Made by a program: the position numbers and the translations under genes. Under the pieces are notes generated by a model. The model saw only the letters and a list, made by a program, of their open reading frames with translations, did no database searches and was not told the DNA's origin. Shown piece by piece: positions 6,199 through 13,553 of a stretch of DNA of 21,850 nucleotides (positions within the stretch are counted from its first letter, which is position 1; each line of letters starts with the position of its first letter). Source of the stretch: a virus; the IMG/VR virus record IMGVR_UViG_3300031974_000095, positions 1 to 21,850 of that record; one strand, 5' to 3'.

Positions 6199-8607
6199 AT
6201 GGCCCGCGTTTCAACTATTGTCACAAACTTTCAAGCGGGTGAGTTTTCACCGCGCCTTGAAGGCCGTATTGACCTGCAAAAGTACAACTCCGGCGCACAA
6301 AAGCTGGAGAACATGCTTATCTTTCCGCAGGGCGGCATCACTCGCAGACCCGGCACCAAGTATGCTGGCACGTCAAAAGACGGCGGCAAAGTACGGCTCA
6401 TCGACTTCCAGTTCAGCGACGAACAAGCCTATGTCCTTGAATTTGGTGAGAATTATATTCGCTTCCTCAAAGACGGCGGCATCCTGACAGAAGCAACCAA
6501 AACAATTAGCGCAGCAACACAGGCTAATCCCGTTGTAGTGACAGCGACCGGCCATGGGTACTCGAATGGAGACCGGGTGTTCATTAAAGATGTTGCTGGC
6601 ATGGTGGAGTTGAATAATCGTGAATTTACGGTGGCGGGTGCCACAACCAACACCTTTCAACTTTCCGGCATCAACGGCACCGGATTTACCGCGTATAGCA
6701 GCGGTGGCACTTCTGGCAAGATTGTTGAGGTTACGACAACTTACACTGAGGCACAGGTCTTCGAGCTAAACCACGTTCAGTCTGCTGACGTGCTGTATCT
6801 TGCGCACAAAGACCATGAGCCAGCAAAGCTGACCCGCACCACGGCTACCAGCTTTACGCTTTCGGATATTGCGTTTGTCGATGGCCCGTACCTAGACGAG
6901 AACACCACCGCAACTACGCTATATGCGTCCGCTGCGACAGGTAGCGTAACAATTACGGCATCAGCCGCGTTGTTCACAGCCGACGATGTTGGTCGGTATA
7001 TCCGGTTCCGTGAGGTGCTTGAGATTGAGCATGACGAGTGGGCAGCCAGCACAAGCTACAACGATGGCGATTCAGTGCGTTATGACGGTCATGTCTACGA
7101 ACAGGTTACAGGTTCAACGCAGACATCAGGCAACACGCCTCCAGTGCATACAGAAGGCACGGAGACCTACGGCTCTATTGACTGGGAATACAAGCACGAC
7201 GACACCGGCTATGTGAAGATTACAGCCTTCACTAACTCAACTACTGTCACAGCTACTGTGCAGACAGATGACGGCGGTATTTCAGTGCTTCCTGACCACA
7301 TCATCGGCGCGGCTAATGCCACAAAGAAATGGTCACTGGGCGCATTTGGCGGAGACCAAGGCTATCCCCGCGCTGTGGCCTTCTACGAAGAACGCCTTTA
7401 TTTTGCTGGCACAACAGGCCAACCGCAAACCATCTTTGGCTCTGCCACTGCTGACTTTGAGAACCACACTCCGGGCATCAACGACGATGATGCGGTTAAT
7501 GTGACGATTGCCTCGGACCAGGTGAACGTCATCAAGCACATGATTCAGGGCCGCTTCTTGCAGCTTCTGACAACCAGTGCCGAGTTCACACTGTCCGGTG
7601 GCACAGGCACACAGCCTGTTACGCCGACTAACGTCAACGTCCTTCGTGAGACCACCTTTGGCTCGTCTGACGTGCGTCCTATCCGCGCCGGGTCCAGCAC
7701 CATCCTTATCCAGAAGGGTCAGGAGAAGGTCAAAGAGGTCACATTCGATTTGGACACTGACGGACTTGTAGGGCGTGACCTGACCATCTTGGCAGAGCAT
7801 ATTGCCCGTGGCGGTCTGACTGACATGATTTGGCAGCAGGAGCCGGAACTTATCCTGTGGTTTGTGCGCACAGACGGGGTGCTTATCGGCCTGTCCTATG
7901 ACCCACAAAACCAGACTATTGGGTGGCATACTCACCCAATGGGGGAGTCTGGGGTTGTGGAGAGTATAACGGCTATCCCTAGCGGCGCAGAGGACCAGGT
8001 GTATCTTTCGGTCAAGCGCACTATCAATGGCTCTACAGTTCGGCATATTGTCTTTATGGAAAGCATATTTTTTGGCACAGACATAACAGACGCCTTTTAT
8101 GTAGACTCCGGCCTGACATATGACAGCACGGCCACAACCACAATCAGTGGCTTAAACCACCTTGAAGGCGAGACTGTACAGATTCTTGCTGATGGCTCTG
8201 CTCATGCGGACAAGACTGTTAGCGGTGGAGTGGTTACGCTAGACCGCAGCGCAAGCACGGTGCATGTTGGTTATTCGTTTGATTCTAAAGTGCAGACGCT
8301 GCGCATGGAAGGCGGGGCAGACGACGGTGTGTCTCAAGGCAAGATTAAGCGTATTCACGGGGCGACCATTCGCTTCCTAGACACGGTAGGCGCTGAGATT
8401 GGGCCCGATGAGGACAATCTGGACCGCTTGCCTTTTAGAGACAGCAGCATGGCTATGGATGAAGCTGTGCCCATGTTCGATGGCGACAAAGAGATTTCGT
8501 TCCCATCGGGCTATGACAATGACGCAAGAGTGTTTGTGCGGCAAACGCAGCCGCTGCCTATGACCATTCTTGCGGTGATGCGGAGGTCCAACACATTCGA
8601 TGCTTAA
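6199..8607 (+). CDS. Tail tubular protein B (T7 gp12-like nozzle) with inserted binding domains
   Basis: This 802-residue protein (T7 gp12 is about 794) forms the distal tail tube. The N-terminus (TNFQAGEFSPRLEGRIDLQK, then NMLIFPQGGITRRPGTKYAG) is diagnostic. Two insertions stand out. Residues about 102-178 (starting TISAATQANPVVVTATGHGY, with NGDRVFI and NTFQL) resemble the FCCH-type beta domain seen in many phage nozzle proteins. Residues about 279-330 (EWAASTSYNDGDSVRYDGHV, then YEQV and DWEY) look like a small carbohydrate-binding module of the chitin-binding (CBM5/12-like) type, also present in this phage's tail fibre. The rest (DQVNVIKHMIQGRFLQLLT and ILAEHIARGGLTDMIWQQEP) matches the conserved propeller region. 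It overlaps the next gene by eight bases. Confidence 0.9.
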   Translation: MARVSTIVTNFQAGEFSPRLEGRIDLQKYNSGAQKLENMLIFPQGGITRRPGTKYAGTSKDGGKVRLIDFQFSDEQAYVLEFGENYIRFLKDGGILTEATKTISAATQANPVVVTATGHGYSNGDRVFIKDVAGMVELNNREFTVAGATTNTFQLSGINGTGFTAYSSGGTSGKIVEVTTTYTEAQVFELNHVQSADVLYLAHKDHEPAKLTRTTATSFTLSDIAFVDGPYLDENTTATTLYASAATGSVTITASAALFTADDVGRYIRFREVLEIEHDEWAASTSYNDGDSVRYDGHVYEQVTGSTQTSGNTPPVHTEGTETYGSIDWEYKHDDTGYVKITAFTNSTTVTATVQTDDGGISVLPDHIIGAANATKKWSLGAFGGDQGYPRAVAFYEERLYFAGTTGQPQTIFGSATADFENHTPGINDDDAVNVTIASDQVNVIKHMIQGRFLQLLTTSAEFTLSGGTGTQPVTPTNVNVLRETTFGSSDVRPIRAGSSTILIQKGQEKVKEVTFDLDTDGLVGRDLTILAEHIARGGLTDMIWQQEPELILWFVRTDGVLIGLSYDPQNQTIGWHTHPMGESGVVESITAIPSGAEDQVYLSVKRTINGSTVRHIVFMESIFFGTDITDAFYVDSGLTYDSTATTTISGLNHLEGETVQILADGSAHADKTVSGGVVTLDRSASTVHVGYSFDSKVQTLRMEGGADDGVSQGKIKRIHGATIRFLDTVGAEIGPDEDNLDRLPFRDSSMAMDEAVPMFDGDKEISFPSGYDNDARVFVRQTQPLPMTILAVMRRSNTFDA

Positions 8608-9022
8608 AGTCAGGCAATTCAAAAAGAGCGACGTTTACGACATTTATCTGGACTATGACTTCACAACTGAGTCTAGGGATGGCCTGTGCGACCACGACAA
8701 CATCGTTGCCTATACGCTGGTTGACGGCGAAGAGGTGTTGGCAGTAGGCGGCGCACACATCATGTGGTTTGGCGTCGGTGAGCTTTGGGTGCTGGTTTCG
8801 CCAGAGGCAAAGCGCAGGGCAGCTCCGTTTGCCCGTTATACAAAAGGCGTTGTTGATAGTATATTGCAAGAACATAGTCTGCGCCGGATGCAAGCCAGCA
8901 TCCATGTAGATGACGAGCCAGCCATCCGTTTCGCTGAGTGGCTTGGATTAGAACACGAGGGTGTAATGCGTAAGTACGGCGTTCAGGGCGAAGATTACAT
9001 CAGAATGGCAAAGGTGACGTAA
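8600..9022 (+). CDS. GNAT-fold protein in the T7 gp13 position
   Basis: This 140-residue protein starts at ATG 8600, inside the end of the nozzle gene. The pattern EVLAVGGAHIMWFGVGELWV (about 44-63), FARYTKGVVDSIL and RRMQASIHVDDEPAIRFAEW followed by LGLEHEGVMRKYG matches GNAT acetyltransferases: a strand pair, a long helix, then the C-terminal substrate-side strand and helix. The acetyl-CoA pyrophosphate loop (R/Q-x-x-G-x-G/A) is not clear, because 'SPEAKRRAAPFARY' sits where it should be. Enzyme activity is therefore uncertain. T7 gp13, the small internal protein in the same slot, is about equal in length. It may act as a virion assembly factor or modify a protein. It ends with TAATG shared with the next gene. 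Confidence 0.75.
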   Translation: MLKVRQFKKSDVYDIYLDYDFTTESRDGLCDHDNIVAYTLVDGEEVLAVGGAHIMWFGVGELWVLVSPEAKRRAAPFARYTKGVVDSILQEHSLRRMQASIHVDDEPAIRFAEWLGLEHEGVMRKYGVQGEDYIRMAKVT

Positions 9023-9489
9023 TGGACCCGGTAGTCGCCGCAATAGTTGGTAGTCAGGTTGCTGGGAGCGTTATTAGCTTCAAAGGCACAAAGGCTGCTG
9101 CTCGGTCTGCTCGTCAGGTTGCCGAGTACAACGCGCAAGTTGCAGAAAATGAGGCTGTGCTTCTTTCACGCGCTAAGCGTGATGAAGAGGCAAGCCTTCG
9201 CAAGCAAGGGGAGCGCTTGATTGCGTCCCAAATAACGGCAACGGCTGCATCCGGCGTACAAATGTCAGGCAGTCCCTTACAGGCTCTTGCCAGCAGCTAC
9301 TACGGGATTGAGACTGACGCCGCGAAGATTAGGTATGCGGGCGACATAGAGCAGGTTCAAAAGGCTTCTGAGGCAGACTTGACCCGTGTTCAAGGTTACG
9401 CGCGTTCTCAAGCCCTAAAAACACAAGCCTACGCATCCTTGCTGGGAGACGTTGCCTCAACATATTCAACATATAAGGCGATTGGGTGA
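9022..9489 (+). CDS. Internal virion (ejection) protein, T7 gp14-like
   Basis: This 155-residue, Ala-rich helical protein (T7 gp14 is 196) starts at ATG 9022. A hydrophobic N-terminus (VVAAIVGSQVAGSVISF, residues 3-19) precedes long helices with ARSARQVAEYNAQVAENEAV (27-46), and then GERLIASQITATAASGVQMS followed by GSPLQAL, which is the recognisable core of this family. In T7, gp14 leaves the virion first and forms the channel in the outer membrane. The first hydrophobic segment could serve that purpose here. Context (before gp15-like and gp16-like genes) makes the call strong despite modest length. The stop TGA overlaps the next ATG (TGATG). Confidence 0.85.
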   Translation: MDPVVAAIVGSQVAGSVISFKGTKAAARSARQVAEYNAQVAENEAVLLSRAKRDEEASLRKQGERLIASQITATAASGVQMSGSPLQALASSYYGIETDAAKIRYAGDIEQVQKASEADLTRVQGYARSQALKTQAYASLLGDVASTYSTYKAIG

Positions 9490-11867
9490 TGCCGCAGATT
9501 CCTCTTTACAATAAAGGTCTTGGCCCCGCAGTGAGAACTGCCACTGGTCGGTTATCGCCTCGCGCATCTTCCGCAGCTTTTGAGCAGGTAGGCTTAGCAC
9601 AAGCTCAACTTGGTCAGGCCATAAGTGATGCCTCTCAAGTTGCCGCTGAGTTTGAAGTGGCCAGGCAGGACGCGGAGGTTGATGAGGTTGCGGATGAGTA
9701 TTCCAATACCATTAAAGACAGCTACCGTGAGCTAAACACACAGCCAACAACAAGCGTTGATGAGTACAGGGATGCAGAACGCACTTTGCGTGATGGCCTG
9801 ATGAGTGGCATTGATGGAATGGGTAAGCTTGGCTCTCGTCAAAAAACATCCCTTAAAGACAAAGTTAATAAATATGCAGACCTGTTTTCTGCACAAGGCG
9901 AAGAAGCGGCATTTACCAGGTTTTTGGGCAAAGCCTCAGAAACAGCCAACAAACGTGGCGACTCTATGCTGCAAGATGGCGTAACAAACTCTCTGCCTAT
10001 TGAGGTTGTGGTCGCGGAGTACGAAGAGCATTACAACCGCAGCATCAATCGCGGCTATAGCATATCTAGGACTCCTGAGCAGTTTAGGTATGCCCTCGCA
10101 TCTGAGCGCGTTAACTTGTTTGCGATGGATGATTCTAAGAGCCTAGACGATGTAGAGGCAGAGCGTGAAAAAATCTTGCGTGGTGAAGGTGAGTATGCGG
10201 GGTTTGATTTAGACTCTGAGAGAAAGCCACTAGCTAACCGCCTAAATGACCAGCTAAAGTTTCTTGAGAACGAGGCTGTTGTTGCAGCAAATGAGTCGTT
10301 TAATAACGACATGACCTCAATGGCTAAGGCAACAAGCCCATCCTATCGGACACAATTTGTCGACAGCGCCCAGCAATATATCCAAACAATGCGTGACCTT
10401 CGCATGCCGGACAAAGCATTGGAGATGGAGCAGACGCTCGACATTACCCTTGATGTTCTTAACACAAGGGATACGTTGCGCTTTGCAAGCACCGACGAAG
10501 TAAATGCCTACCTGACTGAAATGGACGACAAGGCCCGTGAAGCCCTAAAGTCGGGAGATGCAGCTGAGACAGCAAGAGCAACTCAAGCGTACAACAAAGC
10601 CAGAGAGCTTATGACACTGCGTCAGCAGGAGATTGACGCTGACCCCGCAAAGTACGTCAACGAAGCGTTTTCTGCCGTCTATGGCAAGATGCCTACACCG
10701 GAGCAAAGTTTGCAGCGTCAACTGGACATGGGTATTCCAGAATCAAAAATACGGTTGCTGACCAACCAGCAAGCAACAGAATTTGCGGCCTCTGTCGCCG
10801 AAGCGCAAAGCGCCGAAGAGGTCGCCGAACTTATGCAGTTCCCTGCCAGAACCAAAGGGTATTACCTGAGGCAGTTACGCGGCGCGGGTGTTAGTTTGGC
10901 TGACATGTACATGTCGAGTGGCCCAATCACTTTGACAACTGACCGGCTATTCTTAGCAACACGCAAGGATGCCATTAAGATTCAAGCAACACCAGTTGCT
11001 AGGCAAAATGTCAGGGCTATCGTGCTTGGTGACGCAACCGTTCAAAGCCACATGAAGTCTATGCTTGGCGGTAGTTACGCTGACTTTGAGAACAGGACTG
11101 TCCGTGGCGCGGTGTCTGACACTAGGTCAGGGCATGAGGCAAGGGACGAACACATCAGTATGATTACTGATTTAACAATTTTCTTGATTCAAGAAGATGG
11201 CGAAGTCCTTACAGGAGACGCAAAGTTAGAGCCGGAAGAAATTAGGCCGTATGCAGAAGCCGCTGCCGAAATTCTAAGCGAGAAGTTTTCTTATGTAGAG
11301 ACGTTCCCAAACACAAACACGTCTCTGCGGCTTCCCGCGCACAGGGCAGGAGACGCAGTCAAAATTGATTTGGGTCTTAGAGAGATTGCTCAAAATCTTT
11401 CGGACGACGAGATTTTCTTTGAAAGCAACTTTGGACGTGAAGAGGGAACGGAAGAATATAAAATTGAAAAGGCAGCGTATGTTGAGTTGGTAAAAAATGG
11501 CTACGGATGGGTTGCCAACAATGATGGCCTCACAGCCACGCTCGTAGATAACAGCGGCGGCGTAGTGTTCAGGAGTGAAAACGGTGTCCCTGTCCCAATA
11601 CAGGTTGGCTTTGACGATGCTATTACAGAGTCTGGAGCAAGGGTCAGAAGGGTCGAGGGTATAGGTAACCTAATTGATGAGCTAGACAGCCAAAGCAAAG
11701 CTCTCCGCGAGACCCTTGTCAAGGGTAGAGACCTTGGCGCTCTTGGCGTAGGTTCACCGGAGTACAACGAGCAAAGACAGCGCAACCAAGAGGTTGAGGC
11801 CCAAATTGAGGCGCTATCAAACGAAATAAACAGGCTGAAGCGTGAAAGGTCTGGTTTGAAAAAATGA
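9489..11867 (+). CDS. Internal virion (ejection) protein, T7 gp15-like
   Basis: This 792-residue protein (T7 gp15 is 747) starts at ATG 9489, overlapping the gp14 stop. An in-frame GTG three bases earlier is less likely. The N-terminus (MPQIPLYNKGLGPAVRTATG, then AFEQVGLAQAQLGQAISDAS) is typical of the family, and the rest is almost wholly predicted alpha-helical and highly charged. A C-terminal coiled coil spans about 730-790 (NEQRQRNQEVEAQIEALSNE, then INRLKRE). In T7 this protein forms the periplasmic hexameric tube with gp16. No enzymatic motif is evident, and there are no membrane segments. It overlaps the next gene by four bases (ATGA), so the ejection proteins are probably translated together. 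Confidence 0.85.
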   Translation: MPQIPLYNKGLGPAVRTATGRLSPRASSAAFEQVGLAQAQLGQAISDASQVAAEFEVARQDAEVDEVADEYSNTIKDSYRELNTQPTTSVDEYRDAERTLRDGLMSGIDGMGKLGSRQKTSLKDKVNKYADLFSAQGEEAAFTRFLGKASETANKRGDSMLQDGVTNSLPIEVVVAEYEEHYNRSINRGYSISRTPEQFRYALASERVNLFAMDDSKSLDDVEAEREKILRGEGEYAGFDLDSERKPLANRLNDQLKFLENEAVVAANESFNNDMTSMAKATSPSYRTQFVDSAQQYIQTMRDLRMPDKALEMEQTLDITLDVLNTRDTLRFASTDEVNAYLTEMDDKAREALKSGDAAETARATQAYNKARELMTLRQQEIDADPAKYVNEAFSAVYGKMPTPEQSLQRQLDMGIPESKIRLLTNQQATEFAASVAEAQSAEEVAELMQFPARTKGYYLRQLRGAGVSLADMYMSSGPITLTTDRLFLATRKDAIKIQATPVARQNVRAIVLGDATVQSHMKSMLGGSYADFENRTVRGAVSDTRSGHEARDEHISMITDLTIFLIQEDGEVLTGDAKLEPEEIRPYAEAAAEILSEKFSYVETFPNTNTSLRLPAHRAGDAVKIDLGLREIAQNLSDDEIFFESNFGREEGTEEYKIEKAAYVELVKNGYGWVANNDGLTATLVDNSGGVVFRSENGVPVPIQVGFDDAITESGARVRRVEGIGNLIDELDSQSKALRETLVKGRDLGALGVGSPEYNEQRQRNQEVEAQIEALSNEINRLKRERSGLKK

Positions 11868-13552
11868 TGGAAGGCATTTTCCCTAAAATCAGTGATGATG
11901 CCTCGCATGTGCGGTCTTATTTTCGCAACACTCCTGCGTCAACGTCCTCTGTTCTGCATCAGGAATTTATTTCTGCCGCCAACTTTGGCCCAGAGGCTGT
12001 CGGGTCTCTCGGTGCATATGTTCGGGCCGAGCTGTTTGATGATGAGCTTTTATCGCCAGATGATTATAGGGCTAGTGAGTTCTACCGAGAGGGCGTAGAA
12101 ATCTCGCCAGATGGTGTAAAGCGCAGCATGGCTGAACACTTGGCTGCCGCACATGACAGGCGCTTCAAGCGAGACCTTGTTTTGGATAGGGCAAGGCGAG
12201 GCTTTGGCATTTCAGCCATGCGTTTTGGGGCTGGCATCGTAGGCAGTGTACTTGACCCTGTGAACGTGGGTGTTTCCATTTTTGCCCCCGTAGCTGTTGG
12301 CCTAAACGCTACGGCAAGAGCCACCGCTATCAAGGCCACCTCTGGAATTACACAAAGGTATGGAGTCACGGCTGGCCGGGTTGCTGCCGGTGCTGGTGAG
12401 GCGGCTCTCGGTGCCGCTGCTGTTGAACCGCTGCTTATTGCTGGCGCGGGCATTCAACAAGACCCGGACTACGACCTGTTTGACTCCTTTGTGAACGTCA
12501 CTATTGGCTCAATACTTGGTGGAACAATCACGGGTGTTGGCGGCAAGTTTGCGGATGTGTTCCGCCGCGCAGACCCTGAGACTAATGTTCAGGCTATGCA
12601 GGTTGCAACCTCGCAAATTGCAGAGGGTATGCCTGTCAGGGTCGATGCAGTCTTTGATGCAGACATGGCGGTTAGCCCGCAGCTTAGAGCCGAGGGTGTG
12701 GTAAAGCGCACAAGGCGTGAAATAGAAGAGCTTGTCGTAACACCGCCGCGCACCAATGAACTGCCACCAGCCCTCAAAGCCAAGAATAGTAGGCCGACAA
12801 CCCTTCGTGGCTTCATAGCAAAAAAGGGCAAGATTGACCCGCAATCAATAGGCGTTGCTGAATTAAGGCAAGATTTGGACGCGGGCGGCTTTTCTCTTTT
12901 GAGGAAAGGTGGCTTGCCGGTCCAGCGGATGATTGAGGCGGCGCAGGAAGAGGGCTACTTCCCGGCCAAAGTGGATACGTATGAGGACGAGGTTACGCTT
13001 GAAGAGTTTTTGGATGCCGTAAAGCAAAACCCGTATAGCTCTATAGACTCCGAGGCTGCTGAGAAAATTGCCGCTGATGACCTGTATGAGCAGGTTATGG
13101 ACCTTGGCATCAACCCGAAAGGCATGACCGATGAGGACCTTTTCGACGAGATAGCTCGCCGTCAGGATGCGCTCACAGAGGCCGAGGCTGTTGCTATTGA
13201 CGAGGCGATGGGGCCGGGAATTACTCAAGAGCAACTTGACGCTGAGATTGCGTACACACAGCAAATGTATGAAAGCGGCGCTGGCCTGTCTGAGTTTGAG
13301 CCTTACGCTGATGAGCTTACATCCTTATCCAAAGACCTTGATGCGCGGTTGGCATCAGAGCCTAGTGCGGTAAAGGCAATGGATGACGACATAGACTTGC
13401 TCCAGCGCAAAGCAAACGCGCTCAGGGACAACAACATCATTTCTGATGAAGAGATTGCGGAGCTTCGTGAGTATGACGACCTGATTGCCCGCATTGATGA
13501 GCTACGGCCAGTAATCGAAAGTGGCGCGACTTGCGTCATAAAGAGGCGTTAG
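11864..13552 (+). CDS. Internal virion protein, N-terminal half of a split gp16-like function
   Basis: This 562-residue protein starts at ATG 11864 (ATGA overlap). After a charged N-terminal domain (1-110), residues about 113-228 form a Gly/Ala-rich hydrophobic region (FGAGIVGSVLDPVNVGVSIF, then APVAVGL, AAGAGEAALGAAAVEPLLIA and VTIGSILGGTITGVGG), suited to membrane insertion, as found in gp16-type ejection proteins. The C-terminal part is acidic and helical (DPQSIGVAELRQDLDAGGF, then VQRMIEAAQEEGYFPAKVD), ending in a coiled coil (about 480-550). T7 gp16 begins with a lytic transglycosylase domain; I see no Glu-Ser or other such motif here, so wall digestion is not supported. The next gene follows one base later in another frame. 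Together the two total 1402 residues (T7 gp16: 1318). Confidence 0.75.
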   Translation: MMEGIFPKISDDASHVRSYFRNTPASTSSVLHQEFISAANFGPEAVGSLGAYVRAELFDDELLSPDDYRASEFYREGVEISPDGVKRSMAEHLAAAHDRRFKRDLVLDRARRGFGISAMRFGAGIVGSVLDPVNVGVSIFAPVAVGLNATARATAIKATSGITQRYGVTAGRVAAGAGEAALGAAAVEPLLIAGAGIQQDPDYDLFDSFVNVTIGSILGGTITGVGGKFADVFRRADPETNVQAMQVATSQIAEGMPVRVDAVFDADMAVSPQLRAEGVVKRTRREIEELVVTPPRTNELPPALKAKNSRPTTLRGFIAKKGKIDPQSIGVAELRQDLDAGGFSLLRKGGLPVQRMIEAAQEEGYFPAKVDTYEDEVTLEEFLDAVKQNPYSSIDSEAAEKIAADDLYEQVMDLGINPKGMTDEDLFDEIARRQDALTEAEAVAIDEAMGPGITQEQLDAEIAYTQQMYESGAGLSEFEPYADELTSLSKDLDARLASEPSAVKAMDDDIDLLQRKANALRDNNIISDEEIAELREYDDLIARIDELRPVIESGATCVIKRR

Positions 13553-13553
13553 C

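Noticed and set aside
7333-8046. Minus-strand open frame of 237 codons inside the nozzle gene
   Set aside because: It lies entirely within a well-recognised structural gene and has no recognisable product.
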